A DNA stretch of 12,792 nt from Gammaproteobacteria bacterium (GTDB taxonomy: Bacteria; Pseudomonadota; Gammaproteobacteria; Thiohalobacterales; Thiohalobacteraceae): NCBI GenBank assembly GCA_016214925.1, contig JACRMO010000109.1:1-12792 (forward strand), read 5' to 3'. Under the pieces are notes generated by a model. That model was not told the DNA's origin. It ran no database searches and was given only the letters and a program-made list of their open reading frames with translations. Positions 1-6,636 of the stretch are shown here, one piece after another. Each line of letters opens with the position of its first letter. Position 1 is the first letter of the stretch. A program made the position numbers and the translations under genes.

Positions 1-418
1 GCGGCGCGATGCTCACGTTTGCCGTGGCCACATAAATATTACCGGTGTAGGACGACCAACCGGTGATGCGTTCTGAACCCGTGATCTCCGGTTTACTACT
101 CCCTTCGGGACAGGCAGCGGGATAACTTCCGATCGAAATCGGGGTTGCGGCCGTACCAGAGCTGGGAACCTCCAGCGTCTCGCGCCAGACCCCACCACAT
201 TGAAAGAGCACCGAGTCGCCCGGCAGGAATGAGGAGGAGTTGACCTTCGCGACGGTGCGCCACGGGCCGCTGCTGGCAGTAGCGGGGTCACACCCCGTGC
301 AGCTCGCAGCGGTACCGGTCCATGTGTCACTGCCGTTACTGGCGTCGACGTAATACATCTGCGCCTGCGCGATGGAGGTCGCGCCTAACATGAAAGTCAT
401 CAGCAGGGGTTTAAACAT
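1..418 (-). CDS. Secreted parallel beta-helix (pectate-lyase-like) protein, N-terminal part
   Basis: The frame is open from an ATG at 418 to the window edge, giving 139 residues with no stop, so only the N-terminus is here. Residues 1-19 (MFKPLLMTFMLGATSIAQA) form a signal peptide: one Lys, a hydrophobic core, and an AQA cleavage site before Gln20. The mature protein begins YYVDASNGSD and continues with GPWRTVAKVN, a GDSVLF segment and GTAATPISIGSY. This pattern (YYVD..NGSD, PW.T..K, PGD.V.F, G....PI.I..Y) is typical at the start of right-handed parallel beta-helix proteins, which often bind or cleave polysaccharides outside the cytoplasm. Four cysteines in the mature part could form disulphides. 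A GGAG ribosome site lies about 7 bases before the ATG. The catalytic part is outside the window, so no substrate can be assigned. The fold assignment comes from remembered sequence patterns; the signal peptide is directly visible. Confidence 0.72.
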   Translation of the reverse strand, partial: MFKPLLMTFMLGATSIAQAQMYYVDASNGSDTWTGTAASCTGCDPATASSGPWRTVAKVNSSSFLPGDSVLFQCGGVWRETLEVPSSGTAATPISIGSYPAACPEGSSKPEITGSERITGWSSYTGNIYVATANVSIAP

Positions 419-845
419 GAATATCTCCGTGTAGCACGCGATGGTTTCAGCTTTCAGCATCCACAGCGAGACAGCTCGCGAAAAGGCCGCTGTGGCAATC
501 AGGTGGTCGGTATAAGGGGGTGCACAGTTCTCAGCGCCAGCACGGTGTGTCCGGGCGAAGAACATCGATCACGCAGAGATGAACGCAGACGCAGGGGCAA
601 ACGCACGTACGGCTCAAGTGCCATCCTCCAAAGTTTTTATTATGTCAACCGCGTGTGTCAGGAGAGACAACGTAAGTCATACGGTCGCATTGTCAGTATT
701 GTCGCCGGTTCCCTTGCAACCACCCAGCTTTTTTATAATGTGCACCAAAGGCCGCTTACTTGTAAATAGCAATATAAGAGCCTTCTTATGCGACTAATGC
801 TCTCACCAACCTGATGCCGATATTTCTCAAAGTCGATCCAGCATA
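419..845. other. Intergenic region without a convincing gene
   Basis: This 427-bp gap separates the ends of two minus-strand units: the rluE stop and the start of the beta-helix gene. Short plus-strand frames at 503-769 and 579-797 look like chance ORFs: Arg-rich or low-complexity, no ribosome site and no recognisable domain. The part from about 620 to 800 is visibly more AT-rich than the coding flanks. Visible structure includes an inverted repeat CCACAGC (461-467) / GCTGTGG (489-495) enclosing a small GCGAG/CTCGC hairpin (466-479), which would lie in the 5' leader of the beta-helix gene. There is also a short AT-rich hairpin ATAAGA/TCTTAT (774-789) and a perfect TATAAT on the plus strand at 734-739. 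I see no strong intrinsic terminator for the rluE end. Confidence 0.6.
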
Positions 846-1394
846 TCAGTTCCGATTAACCACCCGATATTCACCGCAGGCAATCCCCGCCACCGTCCAC
901 GCCCCTATCCGCCAACGCACCAGTCGCAAGGTCGGAAAGCCGATGTGCGCGGTCATGCGCCGCACTTGACGATTGCGGCCTTCGCTGATGATGAGTCTTA
1001 GCCACGTCGTCGGGATGTCCTTGCGGAAGCGGATCGGCGGAGTGCGCGGCCATAGATCGGGGACTTCCATGATCTCGACCTGGGCCGGGCGTGTCGGGCC
1101 GTCTTTCAAACTCACGCCCGTGCGCAATTTATCCAGATCGGCTTCAGTCGGAATGCCTTCGACCTGCACCCAGTATTCCTTCTCCTTGCCATAGCGCGGA
1201 TCGGCGATGCGCGCTTGCAGGCGGCCGTCGTCGGTGAGCAGCAGCAGGCCTTCGCTGTCGTAATCGAGCCGTCCGGCGGGATAGACGTTGGGGATGTCGA
1301 TGTAATCCTTCAGGGTGATTTTGTCGACCCCGGATTCGGACGGGGTGCTGAACTGGGACATCACCTGAAAGGGTTTGTTGAACAGGATGAGCAT
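846..1394 (-). CDS. rluE: 23S rRNA pseudouridine synthase, RluE type
   Basis: This 182-residue protein belongs to the RsuA/RluB/RluE/RluF family. Members isomerise uridine to pseudouridine in rRNA in the cytoplasm; E. coli RluE modifies U2457 of 23S rRNA. The family signature GRLDYDSEGLLLLTDDG lies at about residues 41-57, with Asp44 as the predicted catalytic aspartate. The segments KEYWVQVEGIP, LKDGPTRPA, PPIRFRKDIPTTWL and SEGRNRQVRRMTAHIGFPTL are close to those of E. coli RluE and favour RluE over RluB or RluF. There is no N-terminal S4 RNA-binding domain, as expected for RluE. The ATG at 1394 follows the mltG stop by 2 bp, so the gene is probably translationally coupled to mltG. The protein starts directly at the catalytic-domain motif (LILFNKP) and lacks the basic tail that precedes it in E. 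coli. The target uridine is inferred from family membership. Confidence 0.88.
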   Translation of the reverse strand: MLILFNKPFQVMSQFSTPSESGVDKITLKDYIDIPNVYPAGRLDYDSEGLLLLTDDGRLQARIADPRYGKEKEYWVQVEGIPTEADLDKLRTGVSLKDGPTRPAQVEIMEVPDLWPRTPPIRFRKDIPTTWLRLIISEGRNRQVRRMTAHIGFPTLRLVRWRIGAWTVAGIACGEYRVVNRN

Positions 1395-1396
1395 GT

Positions 1397-2458
1397 TCAG
1401 CGCTTGAGCTGATATTCCTGCACGGCGCGATTGTGGTCTTCCAAGGTTGCGGAGAAGTAGTGACTGCCATCGCCCTTGGATACGAAGAACAACTCTTTAC
1501 CGTCGGCCGGATGCAACACGGCGCGGATGGCGTCGGCGCCGGGCAGCGCGATGGGGGTCGGTGGCAGGCCGTCGCGCGTATAGGTGTTATAGGGCGTGTC
1601 CTTGCGCAGGTCGCTGACGCGGATGTCGCCGTCGAAGGCCTTGCCCATGCCGTATATCACCGTGGGATCGGTTTGCAGGCGCATGCCCTGCTTGAGCCGG
1701 CGTATGAACACGCCGGCGATGCGTGGTCGTTCCGTCGCGACACCGGTTTCCTTCTCCACAATCGAGGCCAGGATCAGTGCCTCGTACGGTGTCTCGAAGG
1801 GGAGATCCTTGGCGCGCGTCGCCCACTCGCGTTGCAGCGTCTCCTGCATGCCCGCATAGGCGCGGCCGAGGAACTCCGCATCGGTCATGCCACGCGGGAA
1901 TTTGTAGGTGTCCGGCAGGAAGCGGCCTTCGGGATGTTCGCCGGGATGATCGAGCGCGACCATGATTTGCGGCGCGGATTTATCGTGCAGGGTATGCAGC
2001 AGCACGGGATGCGTCTGTACCGCGGCCATCAGTTGAGTGAAGGTCCAGCCTTCGATGATCGTCAGACTGTGCTGCACAACCTTGCCGGCGGCCAGAAACT
2101 GGATGAAGGTTTCCGGGAGTGTACCCGGTTCGATGCGGTATTCACCGGCCTGGAGCCGGGGCGCGGCACCGGATACCCGGGCCATCCATTCGAAATACAG
2201 CGGGCTGGCGATGATCTGCTTGGTGGCAAGATCCTCGGCAATACCACGCACGGAACGACCGGGCTGTATTTCGATAACCAAGCCGTCCGCCGGAACGTTG
2301 AGCGGTGTCTGGGTGAAGCTTTGATAGTCGTAGCCGAGCCAGCCGAGCACGACGCTGATGCAGATGACCAGAATACCCGCGAGCTTGAACAACTTGTCGC
2401 CCAGGCTCTGCGGTGGCCGGGGCGGTTGCGCGTCGAGTGGGTTATGCATATCAGCCAT
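1397..2458 (-). CDS. mltG: Endolytic murein transglycosylase MltG (YceG)
   Basis: This 353-residue inner-membrane enzyme is predicted to cleave nascent peptidoglycan glycan strands and so help terminate their elongation. Residues 1-22 form a short Pro-rich cytoplasmic tail, and about 25-43 form one transmembrane helix (KLAGILVICISVVLGWLGY). The rest is periplasmic, beginning with the LysM-like subdomain (about 55-110, including PGRSVRGIAEDL and AGEYRIEPG). The catalytic YceG domain contains EGRFLPDTYKFPRG (177-190) and ASIVEKETGVATERPRIAGV (231-250), where Glu235 matches the catalytic Glu of E. coli MltG. It ends with MRLQTDPTVIYGMG and a conserved ELFFVSKGDGSHYFSATLEDHNRAV tail. The length is close to the E. 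coli protein. The start overlaps the pabC stop by 8 bp (ATGGCTGA), which implies coupling. In E. coli mltG also follows pabC. Confidence 0.95.
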   Translation of the reverse strand: MADMHNPLDAQPPRPPQSLGDKLFKLAGILVICISVVLGWLGYDYQSFTQTPLNVPADGLVIEIQPGRSVRGIAEDLATKQIIASPLYFEWMARVSGAAPRLQAGEYRIEPGTLPETFIQFLAAGKVVQHSLTIIEGWTFTQLMAAVQTHPVLLHTLHDKSAPQIMVALDHPGEHPEGRFLPDTYKFPRGMTDAEFLGRAYAGMQETLQREWATRAKDLPFETPYEALILASIVEKETGVATERPRIAGVFIRRLKQGMRLQTDPTVIYGMGKAFDGDIRVSDLRKDTPYNTYTRDGLPPTPIALPGADAIRAVLHPADGKELFFVSKGDGSHYFSATLEDHNRAVQEYQLKR

Positions 2459-3293
2459 TCACATATCTCAAACGATGGAACGCAGCCTGCAAGGTTCGGG
2501 TTACGGGACCGGGCGCGGCCCGCCAGTGTTCCCGCGAGTTATCAAGTTCCTGTATCGGCCAGATACCGATGAGGCTGTTGGTCAGAAACAGTTCCTCGGC
2601 GGCATACAGTTCATCCAGCGACACAACGCGTTCCTCGCAGTCTATCCCGGCCATGGTGGCGAATTCCACAACCACGGCACGCATGACACCGGCAACACCG
2701 CACATATCCAGCATCGGGGTAACGATCCTGCCATGTTGAACCAGGAAGATATTGGTAAAGGTGCCTTCGATCACACGCCCGGCATGATCTTGCAGCAGAC
2801 CCTCGGCGATGGCGGGATCGTCCCATTCCATGCGTGCGAGCACCTGCTCCAATCGATTGAGATGTTTGAGTCCGGCCAGTGACGCGTTGGTTCCCAGCCG
2901 TTGCGAACACAGTCGCGCGCGCACGCCCTGTTCCGAATTCTCGGGCGGATACTCCGGCCAGTCGTCGCGCAACAGGATGCGTGTCGGCTGCGCGGTTTCC
3001 GGGACGCGATAGCCGCGTCCGCCGCTGCCGCGCGTGATGATGATCTTGAGTATGCAGCGTTCGCTGTCGTGAACGAGTTGCCGCGCCTCGGCGGCGAGTT
3101 GCGCTATCTCGGGCGGCGGAATGCGCAGACGTTCGCAGCCGGCCAGCAGCCGCTGCATATGTCGGTCCCATAATTCACAGCGACCGTCGCACACGGCGAT
3201 TGTTTCAAAAAGACCGTCGCCGTACTGCACGCCGCGATCGCTGACCGCGATGCTGTCGCCGGGTCTGCCGTTGATGAGGCATTGTGTATGCAT
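2451..3293 (-). CDS. pabC: Aminodeoxychorismate lyase, PLP-dependent
   Basis: This 280-residue fold-type IV PLP enzyme converts 4-amino-4-deoxychorismate to p-aminobenzoate plus pyruvate, the last step of the PABA branch of folate synthesis. The N-terminus has the family pattern SDRGVQYGDGLFET (18-31). The PLP Schiff-base lysine is Lys143 in LAGLKHLNRLEQ, a context typical of PabC as opposed to branched-chain or D-amino-acid aminotransferases. Further marks are KIIITRGSGGRGY (83-95), which is common in PabC, and EGTFTNIFLV in the C-terminal domain. The gene starts 9 bp after the pabB stop and overlaps mltG by 8 bp, so all three are likely translated from one message. Having its pathway partner PabB directly upstream strengthens the call. 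The ribosome site before the ATG is weak, which fits coupling to pabB. Confidence 0.94.
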   Translation of the reverse strand: MHTQCLINGRPGDSIAVSDRGVQYGDGLFETIAVCDGRCELWDRHMQRLLAGCERLRIPPPEIAQLAAEARQLVHDSERCILKIIITRGSGGRGYRVPETAQPTRILLRDDWPEYPPENSEQGVRARLCSQRLGTNASLAGLKHLNRLEQVLARMEWDDPAIAEGLLQDHAGRVIEGTFTNIFLVQHGRIVTPMLDMCGVAGVMRAVVVEFATMAGIDCEERVVSLDELYAAEELFLTNSLIGIWPIQELDNSREHWRAAPGPVTRTLQAAFHRLRYVNG

Positions 3294-3302
3294 TGGGCGA
3301 TT

Positions 3303-4721
3303 CTAGTCGGCACCTAGCGCCAACAGCAAACCGCGCGCCTTGGCGCGGGTCTCGGCAAGCTCGCGTTCGGGATCGGAGTCGGCGACGATACCGGCGCCGG
3401 CGCGCAGCTCGACGACTTCGCCGTGTTGTTCCAGGGTGCGGATCAGAATGTTCAAATCCAGATCGCCGTTACGATTCAGATAGCCCATCGCACCGGTGTA
3501 GGCGCCGCGACCGCGCCCGATCGGGCCACTGCCTTCCAGCTCGGCGATGATTTCCATGCAGCGTACCTTGGGGCAGCCGGTGATGGTGCCGCCGGGGAAC
3601 AGTGCGCGGATCACGGCGCCGGGCGTGATGTCGTCGCGCAATTCGCCGCGCACATTGGAGACGATGTGATGCACATGGGCATAGGATTCGAGCACCATCA
3701 GTTCGTCGACGCGTACCGTACCGGGCACGCAGACGCGGCCCAGATCGTTGCGTTCCAGATCGATGAGCATGATGTGTTCGGCGCGCTCCTTGGGATGCGC
3801 CAGCAGTTCGCGTGACAGCGCTGCATCGGCGTCCGCGCCCTGCCCGCGCGGTCGCGTACCGGCGATGGGACGTGTGTCGATCACACCGCCGCGCACGCGC
3901 ACCAGGCGCTCCGGCGAGGAACTGATGACGGCATGACCGGGCCAGGTCGCCAGTCCGTTGAACGGTCCGGGATTGCGTGTGCGCAGGCGGCGGTACAAGG
4001 TGCTTGGGTCGACCGTTTGGGCGAAACGCGCGGTCCAAGTGCGGGCGAGATTGGCCTGGAAGATGTCGCCGTCGCGGATATAGGCGAGCGTGCGGCGGAC
4101 CATGGCCAGATAACGTTCGGGATCGTCTTCCGTGAATTCGGCCGCCGGAATATCCATGCTGACTGTTTCGGGTATCGCTTCAACCTGGGCGACATCGCGC
4201 ATCACGCTGTCCAAATGATCTTCCGTGCCGGCTTCCGTCACCAGCCACAGCGCGTGGTCCTGATGATCGCGGATCAGCGCGGTGCGGAAGCGTGTCGCAA
4301 GGGCGATCGGATTCGCAGCAGGAGAAGCCGGTAGCCGCAGGCGTGGTTCGATCTGCCCGGCCAGTTCATAACCCAGATAGAGAAACCAGCCACCGTGGAA
4401 CGGCAGGTGAGCGTCCGGACTGATTTGAGGTGGATGCTGGGCGCAGGCCTCACGCCGCCAGCGCGCATCGAGTGCGCTCAGAAAATCCGTTACACCACCT
4501 TCACCGCCGCACAGACTTCCATCGGCTGCCAGGGACAGTGTGTCCTCGGGAAAGGCGAACAGGATGTCGTAACGCGCGTGTGGACCCGGCGTGACACTTT
4601 GTAACAGGTGGGGATAACGCCCGGGATTCAGTTCATGCAGGCGCAGCAGATCGAGGCTGCTGTCGATGCTCCGGATGACGATTTCGCTGGTGTCTCGATC
4701 GTCGTTGGCGGTCGCTGTCAT
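3303..4721 (-). CDS. pabB: Aminodeoxychorismate synthase component I
   Basis: This chorismate-utilising enzyme uses ammonia from a PabA-type glutamine amidotransferase to make 4-amino-4-deoxychorismate for folate. I place the start at Met 4721 (472 residues, close to E. coli PabB at about 453). The frame stays open back to 4811, but those 30 extra residues are translated from a REP-like palindrome (4753-4837), so the longer start is unlikely. An N-terminal TrpE/PabB-like segment (LHELNPGRYPHLLQS) is followed by the catalytic domain, with GDIFQANLAR, ISSSPERLVR, PIAGTRPRG, MLIDLERNDLGRV, SYAHVHHIVSNV, FPGGTITGCPKVRCMEII and AGAGIVADSDPE. The third residue of the PIAGT motif (Ala287) is Lys in E. 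coli PabB, while anthranilate synthases have Ala. The PabB call therefore rests on the rest of the sequence and on pabC lying 9 bp downstream. No pabA is visible in the window. Confidence 0.87.
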   Translation of the reverse strand: MTATANDDRDTSEIVIRSIDSSLDLLRLHELNPGRYPHLLQSVTPGPHARYDILFAFPEDTLSLAADGSLCGGEGGVTDFLSALDARWRREACAQHPPQISPDAHLPFHGGWFLYLGYELAGQIEPRLRLPASPAANPIALATRFRTALIRDHQDHALWLVTEAGTEDHLDSVMRDVAQVEAIPETVSMDIPAAEFTEDDPERYLAMVRRTLAYIRDGDIFQANLARTWTARFAQTVDPSTLYRRLRTRNPGPFNGLATWPGHAVISSSPERLVRVRGGVIDTRPIAGTRPRGQGADADAALSRELLAHPKERAEHIMLIDLERNDLGRVCVPGTVRVDELMVLESYAHVHHIVSNVRGELRDDITPGAVIRALFPGGTITGCPKVRCMEIIAELEGSGPIGRGRGAYTGAMGYLNRNGDLDLNILIRTLEQHGEVVELRAGAGIVADSDPERELAETRAKARGLLLALGAD

Positions 4722-4752
4722 CAGGGATGCCCGAAGCTGTCGTGCACTTGCG

Positions 4753-4837
4753 GTCCCTCTCCCTGTGGGAGAGGGACAGGGTGAGGAAATTGCGAATTTG
4801 AGATCCCTCACCCCAACCCTCTCCCGGAGGGAGAGGG
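4753..4837. repeat. Mirrored pair of REP-like palindromes between fabF and pabB
   Basis: Two near-identical palindromes face each other. The first is GTCCCTCTCCC, loop TGT, GGGAGAGGGAC (4753-4777, perfect 11-bp arms). The second is CCCTCTCCC, loop GGA, GGGAGAGGG (4817-4837, perfect 9-bp arms). Each carries a flanking tag on its inner side: AGGGTGAGG at 4778-4786 and its near-complement CCTCACCCC at 4806-4814. Between them lies AAATTGCGAATTT (4787-4799), itself a dyad. The whole is one large inverted structure, like the paired REP units (BIMEs) of gammaproteobacteria. The CCCTCACCCC-AACCCTCTCCC type of sequence is, as I remember it, a dispersed repeat in many proteobacterial genomes. In the minus-strand transcript it would fold just after the fabF stop and could stabilise the upstream mRNA or dampen transcription into pabB. 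Copy number cannot be seen from one window. Confidence 0.75.
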
Positions 4838-4848
4838 AGCGATTCTCT

Positions 4849-6090
4849 TTACTGCACCCGCTTCAGAACAATACTGCCGTTGGTGCCGCCGAAACCGAAG
4901 GAGTTGGAAAGCGCGATATCGATCTTCATCTCGCGCGCCGTGTTCGGCACGTAATCGAGATCGCAGTCGGGGTCCGGCGTGGTGTAGTTGATGGTCGGCG
5001 GCGCGACCTGATCGCGTATGGCCAACGCGGTGAACACCGCTTCGACACCGCCTGCGGCGCCGAGCAGATGACCGGTCATGGACTTGGTGGAACTCATGGC
5101 GACCGATTTTGCGTAAGCGCCCAGCGCGGCCTTCACGCCCAGGGTTTCCGCCTTGTCGCCGGCCGGCGTGGACGTGCCGTGGGCGTTGATGTACTGCACC
5201 TGATCGGTGTTCACACCGGCGTCGCGCAGTGCGTTCAACATGCAGCGCTTGGCGCCCTCGCCGCCTTCCGACGGTTGGGTCATGTGGTGAGCATCGCCGC
5301 TCATGCCATAGCCGACCACTTCGGCGTAGATCTTCGCACCGCGTTTGCGCGCGTGTTCGTATTCTTCCAACACCAGCACACCGGCGCCGTCGCCGAGCAC
5401 GAAACCATCGCGGTCGCGGTCCCAGGGTCGGCTGGCTGTGGCCGGGTCGTCGTTGCGGGTGGACAGCGCGCGCGCCGCGGCGAAACCAGCCAAACCCAAC
5501 GGCGTGGTGGCCATTTCGGCACCGCCGGCGATCATCACGTCGGCGTCGCCGTAGGCGATGATGCGCGCGGCATCGCCGATGTTGTGCGTGCCGGTGGAAC
5601 AGGCAGTGACGATGGCGATGTTTGGGCCTTTGAGTCCATACATGATGGACAGGTTGCCCGAGATCATATTGATGATGCTGGCCGGAACGAAGAACGGCGA
5701 GACTTTGCGCGGGCCGCCTTCGAGCAGCGCGTTGTATTGCTTCTCGATGGTGTGCAGACCGCCGATGCCGGAGCCGATGGCCACGCCAATACGTTCGGCA
5801 TTGGCCTCGGTCACTTCCAATCCGGCGTCCGCGATGGCCTGGCAGCCGGCGGCGATGCCGTAATGGACGAACGGGTCCATCTTCTTGATCTCTTTGGCGG
5901 TGATGTACTGGGTCGCGTCGAAGTCCACAATCGTGCCGCCGAAGCGGACACCGAAGTTCGATACATCGAAGCTGTCGATGGGACGGATGCCGCCGCGTCC
6001 GGCCAGGATGTTCTCCCAGGCCGCGGCAACAGTATTGCCGACCGGCGAAATAATGCCCAAGCCTGTGATGACGACGCGCCGTTTAGACAC
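4849..6090 (-). CDS. fabF: Beta-ketoacyl-ACP synthase II
   Basis: This 413-residue condensing enzyme elongates acyl-ACP with malonyl-ACP in cytoplasmic type II fatty-acid synthesis. In E. coli FabF also adjusts unsaturated-fatty-acid chain length with temperature. The thiolase-fold triad is intact: Cys164 in VTACSTGTHNIG, His304 in NAHGTSTPAGD, and His341 in KSMTGHLLGAAGG with Lys336 nearby. These match C163, H303 and H340 of E. coli FabF. The C-terminal SNSFGFGGTNGS loop is also present. The start codon is GTG: a strong AAGGAG lies 6 bases upstream and an in-frame TGA just before it rules out a longer start. The 138-bp gap from acpP holds an intrinsic terminator, so fabF is probably transcribed at a lower level than acpP. 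Confidence 0.97.
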   Translation of the reverse strand: MSKRRVVITGLGIISPVGNTVAAAWENILAGRGGIRPIDSFDVSNFGVRFGGTIVDFDATQYITAKEIKKMDPFVHYGIAAGCQAIADAGLEVTEANAERIGVAIGSGIGGLHTIEKQYNALLEGGPRKVSPFFVPASIINMISGNLSIMYGLKGPNIAIVTACSTGTHNIGDAARIIAYGDADVMIAGGAEMATTPLGLAGFAAARALSTRNDDPATASRPWDRDRDGFVLGDGAGVLVLEEYEHARKRGAKIYAEVVGYGMSGDAHHMTQPSEGGEGAKRCMLNALRDAGVNTDQVQYINAHGTSTPAGDKAETLGVKAALGAYAKSVAMSSTKSMTGHLLGAAGGVEAVFTALAIRDQVAPPTINYTTPDPDCDLDYVPNTAREMKIDIALSNSFGFGGTNGSIVLKRVQ

Positions 6091-6170
6091 CGTTCACTCC
6101 TTCCACATCCAGAATCCGAACCCGCCCGAGCAGCCATGGAAAGCAGGCTCCCCAGAAAAAATAAAGGGGG

Positions 6171-6207
6171 AAAAAGAAAAGGCCGCGACCACCTGCGTGG
6201 TTGCGGC
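6171..6207 (-). terminator. Intrinsic terminator or attenuator between acpP and fabF
   Basis: On the minus strand the sequence GCCGCAACCAC, loop GCAG, GTGGTCGCGGC (6207 to 6182) forms an 11-bp GC-rich stem with one A-C mismatch. It is followed directly by CTTTTCTTTTT (6181-6171) and further T-rich sequence to about 6155. This is the form of a Rho-independent terminator and it starts 21 bases after the acpP stop. Because fabF has no other obvious promoter in the short remaining spacer, partial read-through is likely. That would give abundant short acpP messages and fewer long ones. The call is from sequence form only. Confidence 0.8.
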
Positions 6208-6228
6208 TTTAGTCTCGGGCTGAACGGC

Positions 6229-6465
6229 TCAGCCCTGGTGTGCGTTGATGTAGTTGATCGCCTGCTGAACCGTGGTGATCTTCTCGGCTTCTTCGTCGGG
6301 GATCTCGCACTCGAATTCTTCTTCAAGAGCCATCACCAGCTCGACCGTGTCCAGCGAATCTGCGCCCAGATCGTCGACAAAGGATGCCGCGTTGGTGACT
6401 TCCTCATCTTTGACACCCAATTGCTCAACAACGATCTTCTTGACGCGTTCTTCGATGTTACTCAT
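6229..6465 (-). CDS. acpP: Acyl carrier protein
   Basis: This 78-residue acidic carrier holds growing acyl chains as thioesters on a 4'-phosphopantetheine arm for all Fab enzymes, and for PlsX and PlsB downstream. The attachment site is Ser37 in GADSLDTVELVMALEEEF, the canonical DSL motif at the start of helix II. The length, the four-helix pattern and the C-terminus NYINAHQG match E. coli AcpP closely. A GGAGG lies about 11 bases before the ATG. The gene has an unusually long upstream spacer (171 bp from fabG) and a terminator downstream, suggesting its own promoter and separate short transcripts. That would fit the high abundance of ACP. Confidence 0.98.
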   Translation of the reverse strand: MSNIEERVKKIVVEQLGVKDEEVTNAASFVDDLGADSLDTVELVMALEEEFECEIPDEEAEKITTVQQAINYINAHQG

Positions 6466-6504
6466 GACAGGTATGTCCTCCAGAAACCCGGCCGTCTGGG
6501 CCGC

Positions 6505-6540
6505 GGGCGGTATTGTAGTGAAAAGCCTAGGGCCGTTCCA
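6505..6540 (-). promoter_or_regulatory. Possible acpP promoter
   Basis: The minus strand carries TACAAT at 6517-6512, one mismatch from the sigma70 -10 consensus, about 47 bases before the acpP ATG. The best partner 17 bp upstream is TGGAAC (6540-6535), a poor -35 match with only 3 of 6 bases. The start point would be near 6505. The long spacer and the separate terminator behind acpP make an internal promoter reasonable, but this box assignment is tentative. Confidence 0.35.
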
Positions 6541-6545
6541 GTGAA

Positions 6546-6591
6546 AATCCGCACTTGATACTGCTCAAGTACATTCTGAAGTTCACGGATT
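6546..6591 (-). other. Nested inverted repeats in the fabG-acpP spacer
   Basis: Two nested perfect dyads are visible. The outer arms are AATCCG (6546-6551) and CGGATT (6586-6591). The inner arms are ACTTGA (6553-6558) and TCAAGT (6565-6570), with a 6-base loop. The element starts about 45 bases after the fabG stop and lies just upstream of the putative acpP promoter. It has no T-run after it on the minus strand, so it is not a clear intrinsic terminator. It could be an RNA-processing or stability hairpin, or a protein-binding site. Confidence 0.4.
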
Positions 6592-6636
6592 CGATCCTTT
6601 TAATAACAACAACCTAAGAACCCTTCTTCAGAAATA

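Noticed and set aside
13..330. A 105-residue minus-strand frame
   Set aside because: It overlaps the beta-helix gene in another frame, is Arg/Pro/Ser-rich without a domain pattern, and the competing frame has a signal peptide, ribosome site and family motifs.
503..797. Two overlapping short plus-strand frames (88 and 72 residues)
   Set aside because: Neither has a ribosome site, domain or plausible composition. The similar FIM..T stretches come from two AT-rich tracts about 95 bp apart and look like chance.
1433..2572. A 379-residue plus-strand frame opposite mltG
   Set aside because: It is the antisense shadow of mltG, whose frame has full family motifs and a catalytic glutamate; the shadow has no recognisable domain.
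4722..4811. The longer pabB start at 4811
   Set aside because: The extra 30 residues are translated from the REP-like palindrome, and PabB homology begins shortly after the ATG at 4721.
4666..6558. A 630-residue plus-strand frame opposite fabF and acpP
   Set aside because: It is an antisense frame kept open by high GC, rich in Arg, Gly, His and Asp with no domain. It spans the opposite strand of two certain genes and the terminator between them.
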